The notes: generated from the letters alone by a model not told the origin. A stretch of DNA of 64,000 bases from CBFDBF01 sp050304615 (GCA_050304615.1 JBNLDW010000011.1:124001-188000), one strand, 5' to 3'. Shown: positions 1 to 9,997, counted from the stretch's first letter. Translations and numbers: made by a program.

Positions 1-106
1 TTAGTGATAATGCCTCTTATTTCCATTTAAACCGCTGCTTGTCCATATACACTCACCTCAAGCAGAAAGCAGATGCTGCCGCCACTGTCTCCGTGACATA
101 ACCAGT

Positions 107-1558
107 CTACTTACGCCAGTAGGCAGGGGTAAGCAGCACCAGCAAGGTAAAGATCTCCAGCCGCCCCAGCAGCATGGCAAAACAGAGTATCCACTTGGCT
201 GGGTCATTAAGCAATGAGTAGTTGGCCCCCACAGACCCCAGCCCAGGCCCCAGATTATTGATCGAGGCGGCAACGGCAGAGAATGAGGTCATAAGATCCA
301 GGCCAGTCAAGGCCAACGCCAGATACATCACGATAAAACTGGCCACGTAGAGGGCAAAAAACCCCCATACGGCATCTATAACCCGCGTCTCAACGATCTT
401 CTCCCCGACCCGCACCGGAATATGGGCGCTTGGATGGATCAGACGGTTGATCTCTCGCAATCCCTGTTTTACCAGCAGCACAAAGCGGATGACCTTAATA
501 CCGCCACCGGTAGAACCGGCACACCCTCCGACAAAACTACTAAACAGCAGCATGATAGCAATAAATCCGGGCCACTGTGAATAGTCGGCAGTGGTAAATC
601 CGGCCGTAGTACCAATAGAGACTGCCTGGAATATACCCCTGGTCACAGCCTTACCCCAGTCATTGTAAGTATGCATACCATGCAGCGCCAGACTGGCTAC
701 AACCGAAACTATGAGCAGTAGCAGCAGATAGTAGCGAAACTCGGTATCGCGAAAATAGGCGCTGGGACTCCTGCCACGCCAGGCGATAAAATGAAGCGCG
801 AAGTTCACTCCCGACAGCAACAAAAAGACCACCGCAATCATCTCAATCAGGGTGCTATCAAAGAAGCCAATACTGGCATCGTGGGTAGAAAATCCGCCGA
901 TGGCTACAGTGGAGAAGGCGTGCCCAACCGCATCAAACAGGGACATTCCTGCAAGCCAGTAGGCTACAGCACAGGCTATAGTAAGCCCCAGGTAGATATA
1001 CCAGAGCGCCTTGGCAGTTTCCGTGATGCGGGGAGTAAGTTTGTTATCCTTCATCGGCCCCGGGGTCTCGGCCCGATAAAGCTGCATCCCGCCAATCCCC
1101 AGCATCGGCAGCACTGCCACTGCCAATACGATAATGCCCATGCCCCCCATCCACTGCAGCTGCTGGCGATAGAACAGGATTGATTCAGGCAGAAGATCAA
1201 GCCCCACGATCACCGTGGCCCCGGTCGTCGTGAGCCCGGATATGGACTCAAATATAGAGTCAGTCAGCGTCATGTGCGGATATTGCACCAGCACAAAGGG
1301 CAGCGCCCCGGTCAGGCCTAGTGCGGTCCAGAATAGCACCACGATCATAAAGCCATCCCGTAGCCGCAGCTCTTGTCTCTGCCGCCGCGCCGGTAGCCAA
1401 CAGACCAGGCCGAGCAACAAAGCTAGAGCAAAGGCGGTCACAAACGCGAGGGCGGCACCATCCTGGTACCAGAGTGAAACTGTCACTGGTAGCAGCATGG
1501 TGATACTGAACAGCATCAACAGCAAACCGAGAATACGTTGTACGACTGTTAGACGCAT
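107..1558 (-). CDS. trkH: Trk potassium uptake protein TrkH
   Basis: Inner-membrane, K+-translocating subunit of the Trk uptake system, working with the cytoplasmic regulator TrkA encoded just upstream. The protein is about 483 residues and hydrophobic throughout, with the four pore-loop signatures of the Trk/Ktr/HKT family visible: TTTGAT, a GGFST loop, TTAGFT and NNLGPGLG. The open frame extends to 1579, overlapping trkA. I chose the ATG at 1558 because it follows the trkA stop by one base and gives the usual MRLTVVQRILG start. It is the last gene of the def-to-trkH minus-strand run. The 106 bases beyond its stop hold no recognisable gene. Confidence 0.93.
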   Translation of the reverse strand: MRLTVVQRILGLLLMLFSITMLLPVTVSLWYQDGAALAFVTAFALALLLGLVCWLPARRQRQELRLRDGFMIVVLFWTALGLTGALPFVLVQYPHMTLTDSIFESISGLTTTGATVIVGLDLLPESILFYRQQLQWMGGMGIIVLAVAVLPMLGIGGMQLYRAETPGPMKDNKLTPRITETAKALWYIYLGLTIACAVAYWLAGMSLFDAVGHAFSTVAIGGFSTHDASIGFFDSTLIEMIAVVFLLLSGVNFALHFIAWRGRSPSAYFRDTEFRYYLLLLLIVSVVASLALHGMHTYNDWGKAVTRGIFQAVSIGTTAGFTTADYSQWPGFIAIMLLFSSFVGGCAGSTGGGIKVIRFVLLVKQGLREINRLIHPSAHIPVRVGEKIVETRVIDAVWGFFALYVASFIVMYLALALTGLDLMTSFSAVAASINNLGPGLGSVGANYSLLNDPAKWILCFAMLLGRLEIFTLLVLLTPAYWRK

Positions 1559-1559
1559 G

Positions 1560-2933
1560 TCAGAGAAATGTGACACCAACCTGGAACAGCTTCTCGACCT
1601 CGGATATCCGCCGCTTATCCACCAGAAACAGAATCAGGTGATCCTCCGCCTCGACCATGGTGTCATGATGCGGCATCAGCACCCTGTCTCCACGCACGAT
1701 AGCCCCGATGGTAGCCCCCGGCGGCAGATTGATCTCTTCGACCGTCCTGCCAACAACCTTCGAAGAACTCTTATCCCCGTGGGCGACCGCCTCGATGGCC
1801 TCAGCTGCACCCCGCCGCAGGGAGTGGACATTGACCACATCTCCACGCCGTACATGAGTAAGGAGACTGCCGATCGTGGCCTGCTGCGGTGATATTGCAA
1901 CATCAATGGTGCCACTCTCTACCAGATCGACATAAGAAGCACGGTTGATCAACGCCATGACCTTGCGCGCGCCCAGCCGCTTGGCCAGCATCGCCGAGAG
2001 GATGTTGGCCTCATCGTCGTTAGTCACGGCACAGAATACATCGACACTCTCTATATTCTCCTCCCGCAACAACTCCTCATCGGCACCATCTCCGTGCAAC
2101 ACAATAGTCTTGGCTAGATCTGCGGCGATACTCTTTGCCCGATCATAGTTGTGGTCGATCACCTTTACCTTGTATTTGCCCTCCAGGGCCTGTGCCAACC
2201 GCCGGCCAATATTACCCCCACCAGAAAACATCAGCCGTTTGAACGGCTTCTCCAGCTTGCGCATCTCACTCATCACCGCCAGGATGTCCTTGGATGCAGA
2301 CACAAAAAAGACCTCATCATCTGCCTCGATAACGGTATGCCCCTCCGGACGTATGGCTCGACCCTGGCGGTAGATGGCGGCAACTCGCGCCTCGACACCT
2401 GGCATGCGTTTATACAGGGTATGTAGTTCTTTACCCACCAGCGGCCCACCATAATAGGCGCGCACAGCTACCAGCCGCACCCGGCCTTCAGCAAAATCAA
2501 GCACCTGCAGGGCACCCGGATGCTCAATCAGGCGCATAATGTATTCAGTTACCAACTGCTCCGGGCTGATCAACACATCGATTGGCAGGGCCTCGTTACT
2601 AAACAACTGGGGGTAGCGGGTAAAGCCCTGCGCCCTGACTCGGGCAATCTTGGTGGGGGTGTGGAACAGGGTATAGGCAATCTGGCAGGCCACCATATTG
2701 GTCTCATCACTATTGGTCACGGCAAGTATCATGTCGGCATCCTCTGCCCCGGCCCGCAATAAAACCTCGGGGTGCGCCCCATTACCCTGCACCGTACGTA
2801 GATCAAGCCTGTCCTGCAGCTTGCGCAGCAGATTGGCATTTTTATCTACCACGGTGATGTCGTTGGCCTCTGAGGCCAGATTGTTGGCCACTGAAGCGCC
2901 GACCTGTCCCGCACCCAAAATGATAACTTTCAT
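1560..2933 (-). CDS. trkA: Trk potassium uptake regulator TrkA
   Basis: Peripheral NAD(H)-binding regulator of TrkH. At 457 residues it has the usual full length, with two tandem RCK halves. Each begins with a Rossmann dinucleotide loop (GAGQVGASVA at the N terminus and GGGNIGRRLA near residue 235) and continues into an RCK-C domain. The start overlaps the ntrX stop by 4 bases, so translation is probably coupled. Placing trkA and trkH directly behind ntrYX suggests co-transcription of potassium uptake with this two-component system, a layout common in gammaproteobacteria. Confidence 0.95.
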   Translation of the reverse strand: MKVIILGAGQVGASVANNLASEANDITVVDKNANLLRKLQDRLDLRTVQGNGAHPEVLLRAGAEDADMILAVTNSDETNMVACQIAYTLFHTPTKIARVRAQGFTRYPQLFSNEALPIDVLISPEQLVTEYIMRLIEHPGALQVLDFAEGRVRLVAVRAYYGGPLVGKELHTLYKRMPGVEARVAAIYRQGRAIRPEGHTVIEADDEVFFVSASKDILAVMSEMRKLEKPFKRLMFSGGGNIGRRLAQALEGKYKVKVIDHNYDRAKSIAADLAKTIVLHGDGADEELLREENIESVDVFCAVTNDDEANILSAMLAKRLGARKVMALINRASYVDLVESGTIDVAISPQQATIGSLLTHVRRGDVVNVHSLRRGAAEAIEAVAHGDKSSSKVVGRTVEEINLPPGATIGAIVRGDRVLMPHHDTMVEAEDHLILFLVDKRRISEVEKLFQVGVTFL

Positions 2934-4300
2934 TTGCGCTGTTTAATCTCTATACCCAATATCTTTAGCTTGCGGTAGAGGTTGGTACGCTCAACCTCCG
3001 CCACCTTGGCAACCATGCCAACATTACTCTCATGCTTATCCAGATGATACTCAAAGTAGGCCCGCTCAAACTGATCCCTGGCCTCTCGCAGCGGTTGATT
3101 AAAAGAGAAGGGGAAACCCTCTGCACTATCCAGCACCAGCCTGCCTCCCCCTATAGTTCTCTCCACCTCCTCCTGGCTGATCTCATCTCCCGCCCCCAGA
3201 ATCAGTAGCCGCTGCACCATGTTTTTCAGCTCGCGCACATTGCCGGGCCAAAGGTAGTTGCGAAGATAGTTCTGCGCCCCTACCCCAAAATGGCGGTACT
3301 GCAACTTCTCATGTACTGCGAAGTGATCCACATAGTAGTTCAACAGTTCCGTTATATCATCCGGATGCTCCCGCAACGGAGGGATATGCAGCGGCACTAC
3401 GTTGAGATGGTAGAACAGATCTTCACGAAACCTCCCCCGTTCAACCTCTTCCTCCAGATTACGCTGGGTGGCAGCTATAATCCGCACATCAATCTCCACC
3501 GGCTCGGTCCCACCAACCCGGAAAAAAGAGCCACTGTCCAGCGCCCCGAGCAGCTGGCTCTGTGCCTCCATATCCATGTCCGCCACCTCATCCAGAAACA
3601 GTACCCCACCCCGCGCCTGCTCCAGGGCGCCGTAGTGGATACGCTCCCCCTGCTCACTCCCAAATAGCTCCAGGGCAGCGTTCTCTTGGGTTATTGCACT
3701 AACCCCAACATCCACAAAGGGGCGATCCTTGCGCAGACTCTGGCTATGCAGATAACGGGCAAAGGTCTCACGACCACTCCCCGGCTCGCCGGTAATCAAT
3801 ACCCAGGTGTCATGTCTGGCCAGCCGCTTAACCTGCTCGCGCAGACGCTGCATCACTTGGCTCTTACCACTGGGATCAATCACATGCTGTGCATGCCGCA
3901 ACAGACCGATATTCTCCTGCTGCAGTTTGTCCGCCTCTAACGCGCGCTCTACAGTGAGTAAAAGTTTGGCTAGAGAGAGTGGCTTCTCCAGAAAATCGTA
4001 GGCCCCTAGCCTGGTAGCCTCCACCGCGGTCTCTACGGTGCCATGGCCAGACATCATGATCACTGGACACGGCAGACCGTCATCCTCCGCCCATTCACTC
4101 AACAGGGTTATGCCATCCACCTCTGGCATCCAGATATCGAGTAGCACCAGATCTGGGCGGCGGTCACGTAGCGCCTTGCGCGCACTAGCGCCATCCTCTG
4201 CCACCACCACCGTATAGTGCTCATCCTCCAGGATCTCTTTTACCAGATTTCTGATATCCGGCTCATCATCCACTACCAACACATGTGGTGTTGCACTCAT
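2930..4300 (-). CDS. ntrX: NtrX-family response regulator (AAA+ and Fis-type HTH)
   Basis: Response regulator paired with NtrY. The order is a receiver domain (residues 1-120, phospho-acceptor Asp55 in LVLLDIWMP), an AAA+ domain (about 145-375, Walker B in GGVLFLDEVAD) and a C-terminal Fis-type helix-turn-helix (VERTNLYRKLKIL). Two oddities are visible. The sigma54-contact GAFTGA loop is absent, replaced by GSEQGERIHYG. The Walker A motif reads GEPGSGRET, with Arg where Lys is expected. Loss of GAFTGA is known in the NtrX family; the Lys-to-Arg change is less expected. The frame opens upstream, but the ATG at 4300 overlaps the ntrY stop as ATGA and starts the receiver correctly. Confidence 0.9.
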   Translation of the reverse strand: MSATPHVLVVDDEPDIRNLVKEILEDEHYTVVVAEDGASARKALRDRRPDLVLLDIWMPEVDGITLLSEWAEDDGLPCPVIMMSGHGTVETAVEATRLGAYDFLEKPLSLAKLLLTVERALEADKLQQENIGLLRHAQHVIDPSGKSQVMQRLREQVKRLARHDTWVLITGEPGSGRETFARYLHSQSLRKDRPFVDVGVSAITQENAALELFGSEQGERIHYGALEQARGGVLFLDEVADMDMEAQSQLLGALDSGSFFRVGGTEPVEIDVRIIAATQRNLEEEVERGRFREDLFYHLNVVPLHIPPLREHPDDITELLNYYVDHFAVHEKLQYRHFGVGAQNYLRNYLWPGNVRELKNMVQRLLILGAGDEISQEEVERTIGGGRLVLDSAEGFPFSFNQPLREARDQFERAYFEYHLDKHESNVGMVAKVAEVERTNLYRKLKILGIEIKQRK

Positions 4301-6510
4301 AAATTCTCTCCACTCTGTTCTGCTGGCAGGGTAGCACACGCTGAGCAGCCGGCCATAATAGGTAGTCGCAAGGTTATCCTCGCCCCGCCCTCAGGCCGGT
4401 TTTCAGCCCAGATGACGCCACCATGCTCCTCTACGATCTTCTTCACGATAGCTAGGCCCAAGCCGCTACCCTTGGTCTTGGTGGTAACATATGGTTCAAA
4501 TAGACGATTTGGATTATCACTGTCAAAACCAACACCATTGTCCGCCACCTGCACCTCCACACAGCGGCACTCATCTATATTCTGCTGCCGGGCAACCACC
4601 TCCACCCGGCCATCGGCCCGACCGGCCGTAGCCTCTTTGGCATTTTTTACCAGATTATGCACCAGCTGTCGTAGTCGCAGTGGGTCAGCTTCCACCTGCA
4701 CCCCATCAGATTCAAGAGAGAGCACAAACTCAGGACCGGAGCTATCCCCAAGATACAGCTCCAACACCTCTGCCAACAGTTCATCCAGCACCACCGGCTG
4801 CAGATTCATATGTGGTGGCCGAGCATAGTCAGAGAAGGCGTTTACCATCTCCTTCATAGCCTCTACCTGCTGCACGATGGTATGGGTGGCACGCTCCAGC
4901 ACCGCAGCATCCTCCGCCGGCATGGTATGTAGATATTTATGTCGCAAACGCTCAGCCGAGAGTTGGATCGGGGTCAACGGGTTTTTGATCTCATGGGCAA
5001 GGCGACGCGCCACCTCACCCCAAGCGGCATCCCGCTGCGCCTGTATCAGGGTGGTGATATCCTCAAACACCAACACATAGCCACTGCGCTCACTCTCAGG
5101 TTGCTGCAACGGGGTGCTGCGGCAGTGCAATACCTGGCGCCCCTCACTGCCGTAGATGATCACCTCGTCACGCCACTCTTCCCCGTCGGCCGATAGCGGC
5201 TCCTGCAGGGCCTCAACCAGCTGGGTCAAGTGAGGCTGTTGCTCGGCAAGTACCTCCAGAGATTCGCCGATAAGCCCCTCCGGCTGGATCTGTAGTATCC
5301 TGCCGGCCGCCGCATTAGCAGTACGCAGGCGCAGCTCCAGATCAAAGGTCATCACCCCGGAAGAGAGGTGGCCGAGCACCGTCTCCAGATAGGTGCGTTG
5401 TGCCTCCACCTGCTGCTGGCTACTGCTGGCGACGTCCCTTGCCCGGGCAATCCGGCGGGTCATAGAGTTAAAGGATGTCACCAGAAAGCTGAGCTCATCC
5501 CGACTCTTGGGCAGAGGCAGCTGCTGGCCATAATCCCCCGCAGCAACGGCCTTAGTCCCCTCGGCAATATCAGCAATCGGTGTGACCAGCCAGCGGGAGG
5601 TAAAAAACGCTGCCCATACCGCAGCCAGCGAACTAAATAGCAGCACCAGAGAGAGGGCCAGGGTAAACGTACTCTTCAAACTATTACGCAGAAAGGCTAA
5701 CTCTTTGTAGCGGTTGAAGGATTTTTGCACCTTCTCGGTTAACAGACTTACACTGTCAGAGGTTGGATAGATGGCCTGCAGGATCAGCGGCCGCTCCGGA
5801 TCCGCCACCACCACCCGCAGCTCCAGCAGTGCATCTTTGCCTTTGGTGATCAAACCGACAAAGCTGCCACCCTCCTGCACCTGCTGCAGGATAGATTCAT
5901 CTGGTAGCACCGGGATCAGCACCGTTGGATCAACATTATTGCTGGTGATTGCCCGCCCAGCAGAATCCATCAGCAACAACTCTGAGGCCCCCAACCGCTC
6001 CCGCTCCTCCGCTAGACTCAGGGTCATGCCGGCCACCGAGGCCTCTTTTAGCTGCGGCAGAATCTTCTGGGTAGTACGCAACCGCTCTCGCCGATGCAGA
6101 TCCAGAGAAGCCCGACTCAGCCCAAGCGCATCCTCCATAGCACTATCAATATGGACGTCGAACCAGCTATCGATCCCGTGCAGCAAAAACTGCTGTGAGT
6201 AGAAATAGACCACCGCTGCTGGCGCCAGAGAAAGCGCCACAAAGAGCACTACCATACGCAGGGTAAGGCGTGAACCGGCGGCCTCACGCCGGTAGCTGCT
6301 GACCAGCTGCATGACGTTAATGGCAACCACAATGACCAGTACAACCAGGCCGAGCAGAATAAATATCAGCAACGGCAGAAACAGCCTACTCAACTCCTCC
6401 GCATTCTGCACCGCACTACTCATAAGATGGAGCGACACCAACAGCAGCAGCAGCAATATAACTACCGGCATGGCCCCACTAAAAAAGCGCCTCAGGGTTG
6501 AATATGGCAT
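4297..6510 (-). CDS. ntrY: NtrY-family membrane sensor histidine kinase
   Basis: Membrane sensor kinase, about 737 residues, cognate to NtrX. N-terminal transmembrane helices (about residues 10-110) are followed by a periplasmic segment, another helix near 290, a HAMP region, a PAS domain (about 375-480), a HisKA phospho-acceptor helix (LAHEIKNPLTP) and an HATPase domain with NGVGF and GSGLGLAIVKKI boxes. A GTG at 6519 is in frame, but the ATG at 6510 has an AGGTGG ribosome site five to six bases away. It overlaps the DUF4390 gene by about 19 bases. The signal sensed cannot be read from the sequence; nitrogen or redox inputs are known for relatives. Confidence 0.92.
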   Translation of the reverse strand: MPYSTLRRFFSGAMPVVILLLLLLVSLHLMSSAVQNAEELSRLFLPLLIFILLGLVVLVIVVAINVMQLVSSYRREAAGSRLTLRMVVLFVALSLAPAAVVYFYSQQFLLHGIDSWFDVHIDSAMEDALGLSRASLDLHRRERLRTTQKILPQLKEASVAGMTLSLAEERERLGASELLLMDSAGRAITSNNVDPTVLIPVLPDESILQQVQEGGSFVGLITKGKDALLELRVVVADPERPLILQAIYPTSDSVSLLTEKVQKSFNRYKELAFLRNSLKSTFTLALSLVLLFSSLAAVWAAFFTSRWLVTPIADIAEGTKAVAAGDYGQQLPLPKSRDELSFLVTSFNSMTRRIARARDVASSSQQQVEAQRTYLETVLGHLSSGVMTFDLELRLRTANAAAGRILQIQPEGLIGESLEVLAEQQPHLTQLVEALQEPLSADGEEWRDEVIIYGSEGRQVLHCRSTPLQQPESERSGYVLVFEDITTLIQAQRDAAWGEVARRLAHEIKNPLTPIQLSAERLRHKYLHTMPAEDAAVLERATHTIVQQVEAMKEMVNAFSDYARPPHMNLQPVVLDELLAEVLELYLGDSSGPEFVLSLESDGVQVEADPLRLRQLVHNLVKNAKEATAGRADGRVEVVARQQNIDECRCVEVQVADNGVGFDSDNPNRLFEPYVTTKTKGSGLGLAIVKKIVEEHGGVIWAENRPEGGARITLRLPIMAGCSACATLPAEQSGENL

Positions 6511-7064
6511 GTTTCCCACCTACTGGAGAGCTTCCATGAGGGCGAAATATAGGCCTCCGGCCTCAACGGTAACGGCAGGGAATCGATATCCAGATAGACC
6601 TGCATCCGCAGCTCGTACTCCTCACCCGACTGCAACTGATCACCCTTGATGACCGGTAGGGAGTGGATCTCCCCCAGCGCGGCAATGGCGGCCTCCCTGG
6701 TGGCAAAACTTTGCCTATTGCCACCTCCGAGATTGACTAGTTGATAGAGTGCAGCCACGGCATGGTAACGCAATTGAAAGCGGAGTCGGTTTGCAAACAG
6801 GTCGGGTTCCCAAAACAAGCCCCCCTGCCGCCGTACCCGTACCTGAAACTGCAGGGTAAGGGGAACCCCGTTCTCTAATGCCTCCAGTGCATGCTCGGAG
6901 AAACCATAATCGATAGAGGCGTGTAATACGTAAAACTCCCCCTCCAGCGGACACTGTATATCGGTCACCTCGAAGTCGGCAGAGTGCGCCACCGGCGGGC
7001 CGATGAGTAGCAGCATCGCCAGTAAGCAGAGGTAGTGATACCTTTTATGTTGTCCTATACACAT
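6492..7064 (-). CDS. DUF4390 family exported protein
   Basis: About 190 residues, with an N-terminal signal peptide (hydrophobic LCLLAMLLLIGPPVAHSA) followed by a soluble, beta-rich, periplasmic-type domain. The size, the central GGLFWEPDLFAN segment and the conserved position between rsmB and ntrY match the DUF4390 family. The function is not established. Constant linkage to ntrY suggests a role in or near the signalling pathway, which is inference. A TTG at 7073 would overlap the rsmB stop; the ATG at 7064 is a more ordinary start. Confidence 0.8.
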   Translation of the reverse strand: MCIGQHKRYHYLCLLAMLLLIGPPVAHSADFEVTDIQCPLEGEFYVLHASIDYGFSEHALEALENGVPLTLQFQVRVRRQGGLFWEPDLFANRLRFQLRYHAVAALYQLVNLGGGNRQSFATREAAIAALGEIHSLPVIKGDQLQSGEEYELRMQVYLDIDSLPLPLRPEAYISPSWKLSSRWETCHIQP

Positions 7065-7069
7065 ACGGC

Positions 7070-8416
7070 TCAACCCTTCTCCAGAGAGGCGTAATAAAAC
7101 CCATCCATCGTGGCTTCACCCGGCAGGGTTTGTCGACCCACCGTCCGGGGATGTCCCCAGCCAGACCTGATGGGTCGCTCCCGGGCATCCCCCTGCTGCT
7201 GCAGGAACCACTCCACCTGCCGCTCATTCTCTTGCGGCAATAGGGAGCAAGTAGCATACAACAGGATACCGCCAGGCTTCAGTAGTGGCCAGACAGTAGA
7301 CAACACCTCGCGCTGAACCGCTACCAATCCATCCAGATCTTCGGGACGTCGCAGCAGCTTGATATCAGGATGCCGCCGGATCACCCCAGTGGCAGAACAG
7401 GGGAGATCCAGCAGAATGCGGTCGTATCCGCTAACCTGTGCCCACTCCCCCTCCGGGCTGGTCGCATCCCCCAGCAACACCCTGGCCTGCAACCCTAATC
7501 GCTGTAGATTGTCTTGCACCAACGCCAGCCTGTCCCGATCCACATCCACTGCGGTCAATTTGATTCCAGGCTCCAACTCCAGGATGTGGCAGCTCTTGCC
7601 CCCAGGTGCGGCACAGACATCCAGCACTCTCTGTCCCTGCTGCAGCTCCAGCAGGGCAGCGGCCAACTGCGCTCCACCATCCTGTACTGACACCAGCCCC
7701 GTAGTAAAACCTGGCAGTGCTGTCACCTCTACCGGTTGCTCCAGCACCAGGGCTGAGGGGATGTCTGGTAGCGGCTGTGCCGCAATGGATGCTGCCGCAA
7801 GCTGTTGTAGATACTCCTGTCGCCCGATCCGCCCCAGATTGACCCGCAGGCTCATGGGTGGACGGCTATTGGCTGCCTCCAGGATCGACCGCCACTGCTG
7901 CGGCCACGCCAGTTGAATCGCCGTCAGCAGCCACTCGGGGTGGGAATATCGGGCCGTCGGCTCCCGGTCCACAGCGGCCAGCAATTGCTCCCGCTCCCGC
8001 TGAAAACGGCGCAGCACCCCGTTGACCAGCCCCACCGCCCAGGGACGGCCCAGCAGTCGCGCCCCCTCCACTGTCGCCGCTACCGCCGCGTGCGCCGGCA
8101 GGCGCATATAGAGCTGCTGGTACAACCCCACCATAAGCAGCAGCTCAATCTCCCGATCCCGCCGCTTGAGCGGCCGCTCGATAAGTTGTTGGGTGATCGC
8201 CTGGAGACAAAGATACCAACGGAGGGTGCCATAACATAGCTCTTGTAGCAGCCCACGATCCTTCGCCTCAACTGACCCCTGGGCCTGCGGCAGCAGCTCA
8301 CGCAGTGAACGCCCCCGTTCAACCTGCAGGACCACCCGAGCCGCCTCAGCCCGAACCTCGCCGCCGCTGCCTGGGGCCGATTTAGCCAAGTACCATACCT
8401 TGGACTTTGTGGGCAT
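7070..8416 (-). CDS. rsmB: 16S rRNA (cytosine-967-C5) methyltransferase RsmB
   Basis: SAM-dependent m5C methyltransferase acting on 16S rRNA. It has an N-terminal NusB-like RNA-binding domain (about residues 20-150) and a Rossmann methyltransferase domain. Visible motifs are the SAM loop CAAPGGKS, LDLPCSATG with one conserved cysteine and YATCSL with the other. The length of 448 fits the family. The ATG at 8416 overlaps fmt by 35 bases; a TTG at 8389 is an alternative start. It sits in the fmt-rsmB pair conserved across gammaproteobacteria. Confidence 0.93.
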   Translation of the reverse strand: MPTKSKVWYLAKSAPGSGGEVRAEAARVVLQVERGRSLRELLPQAQGSVEAKDRGLLQELCYGTLRWYLCLQAITQQLIERPLKRRDREIELLLMVGLYQQLYMRLPAHAAVAATVEGARLLGRPWAVGLVNGVLRRFQREREQLLAAVDREPTARYSHPEWLLTAIQLAWPQQWRSILEAANSRPPMSLRVNLGRIGRQEYLQQLAAASIAAQPLPDIPSALVLEQPVEVTALPGFTTGLVSVQDGGAQLAAALLELQQGQRVLDVCAAPGGKSCHILELEPGIKLTAVDVDRDRLALVQDNLQRLGLQARVLLGDATSPEGEWAQVSGYDRILLDLPCSATGVIRRHPDIKLLRRPEDLDGLVAVQREVLSTVWPLLKPGGILLYATCSLLPQENERQVEWFLQQQGDARERPIRSGWGHPRTVGRQTLPGEATMDGFYYASLEKG

Positions 8417-9323
8417 TGAGAAAATCGGCCGCGCTCATGGCGCGCTTGCCGGGCAGTTGCAGCAGATGGAGACGCAACAGCCCGTCACCGGTGGCAACAT
8501 CTATGCCCTGCTTGCTGGTCGCTACCACCGTCCCGGGGGCAGCGCCGCCCCCATCTGCTGGCAACGGAGTGGCCTCCCAGATGCGCAGTGTCGCCTCATG
8601 CAGCGTGGTCTGTGCCACTGGCCAGGGGTTGAATGCCCGCACCTGCCGATCCAGCTCGATAGCACTGCGGCCCCAGTCCAGCAGCGCCTCACTCTTCTGC
8701 AGCTTGGCCGCATAATTGACCAAGGCTGTATCCTGCGCCTCGCCCTGGACCGTACCGGCGGCAATGGCTGGTAGCGCCTCCAGTAGCGCCTCTGCACCGA
8801 GCAGAGAGAGCCGGTCATGCAGGGTCCCAGCACTATCTTGCGGGGTAATGGCGCAGCCCTTTTGCAGCAGCATGGGACCACTATCTAGCCCCTCTTCCAT
8901 CTCCATGATGGTTATCCCGCTGGTCGCATCGCCCGCCAGGATAGCGCGCTGGATCGGGGCCGCCCCGCGCCACCGTGGCAACAGAGAGGCGTGGATATTG
9001 ACACAACCCAGACGCGGCACCGCCAACACCCGGGGTGGCAGGATTAGGCCATAGGCCACCACCACCATGAGATCCGCGCCGTGTGATTCAAGCCGTACCA
9101 GATCCTCCTCTTGCTTGAAGTTTATCGGCTGATAAACGGGAACGCCCTGCTCCAGCGCCAACTGCTTGACCGGGCTGGCGTTCAACTTTCGACCCCGCCC
9201 TGACGGCCTGTCCGGCTGGGTATAGACCGCGACTACCTGGTGCCGCGACTCCAGCAGGGCGCGTAGCGGTGGCACCGAGAACTCTGGCGTCCCGGCAAAT
9301 ATGATGCGTAAACTCTCTGGCAT
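8382..9323 (-). CDS. fmt: Methionyl-tRNA formyltransferase
   Basis: Transfers a formyl group from 10-formyl-THF to initiator Met-tRNA in the cytoplasm. The protein is 313 residues, with the N-terminal FAGTPEFSVPPL start, the catalytic segment NIHASLLPRWRGAAPIQ and the GLDSGPM loop with its conserved Asp. The C-terminal tRNA-binding domain is present. It lies 14 bases behind def, and the two genes act in sequence on the N-terminal formyl-Met. Confidence 0.97.
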   Translation of the reverse strand: MPESLRIIFAGTPEFSVPPLRALLESRHQVVAVYTQPDRPSGRGRKLNASPVKQLALEQGVPVYQPINFKQEEDLVRLESHGADLMVVVAYGLILPPRVLAVPRLGCVNIHASLLPRWRGAAPIQRAILAGDATSGITIMEMEEGLDSGPMLLQKGCAITPQDSAGTLHDRLSLLGAEALLEALPAIAAGTVQGEAQDTALVNYAAKLQKSEALLDWGRSAIELDRQVRAFNPWPVAQTTLHEATLRIWEATPLPADGGGAAPGTVVATSKQGIDVATGDGLLRLHLLQLPGKRAMSAADFLNAHKVQGMVLG

Positions 9324-9337
9324 GGAGGAATGACGCC

Positions 9338-9871
9338 CTATATGATGCGATGGGAGGAGGGCTCAGGCACATCCTCCTGCCGCGCCTCTTTTTCCAGCTT
9401 CTTACGGATACGGCTACGCTTCAGCGCCGATATGTAATCGACGAACAGCCTCCCTTCCAGGTGATCTATCTCGTGCTGAATACAGATTGCCAGCAGACCA
9501 TCTGCCTCCAACTCAAACGGACTGCCCGCGCGATCCAGCGCCTTCACCTTGACCTTGGCGGCACGCTTGACCAGATCGTAGAAACCTGGGACCGAGAGAC
9601 ACCCCTCCTCTGACTCCTCTTCACCCTCCTGCCCCAGGATCTCTGGATTGATCAGACAGAGTGGATTGCTGCGATCTTCAGTAATATCAATCACCACCAC
9701 CCGCTTGGCCACATTGACCTGGATCGCCGCCAGACCGATGCCGGGTGCCTCGTACATGGTGTCGAACATGTCATCCACTAGCTGGGCAAGGGACTCATCA
9801 AAGAGTTCAACCGGCTCCGCTCGATTGCGCAGCCTGCTGTCCGGAAAGCGTAATACCTCTAAAATAGCCAT
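9338..9871 (-). CDS. def: Peptide deformylase
   Basis: Removes the N-formyl group from nascent proteins; a metal-dependent cytoplasmic enzyme. It is 177 residues with all three family motifs: GIGLAAIQ (44-51), EGCLS (89-93, Cys91) and HEIDH (133-137, two metal-binding His and the catalytic Glu). It is the first gene of the minus-strand run ending at trkH and is divergent from the LysM gene. Confidence 0.97.
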   Translation of the reverse strand: MAILEVLRFPDSRLRNRAEPVELFDESLAQLVDDMFDTMYEAPGIGLAAIQVNVAKRVVVIDITEDRSNPLCLINPEILGQEGEEESEEGCLSVPGFYDLVKRAAKVKVKALDRAGSPFELEADGLLAICIQHEIDHLEGRLFVDYISALKRSRIRKKLEKEARQEDVPEPSSHRII

Positions 9872-9997
9872 GAGTTTTCCACAAAATTGATACCCAGATC
9901 ATGCAGAATAGGCAAATCTGGTGTAATGTCCTATTGAAAGTTATAGTGCAAAGATAAAAAAACAAGCTAACTTTATGATGATACAGGATTCTATCAC

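Noticed and set aside
1..106. Small reading frame MDKQRFKWK after trkH
   Set aside because: Nine codons with no conserved context cannot be supported as a gene.
9872..9900. TTTTCCACA near def as a DnaA box and replication origin signal
   Set aside because: A single near-match without other boxes, AT-rich unwinding repeats or dnaA/dnaN genes nearby is not enough.
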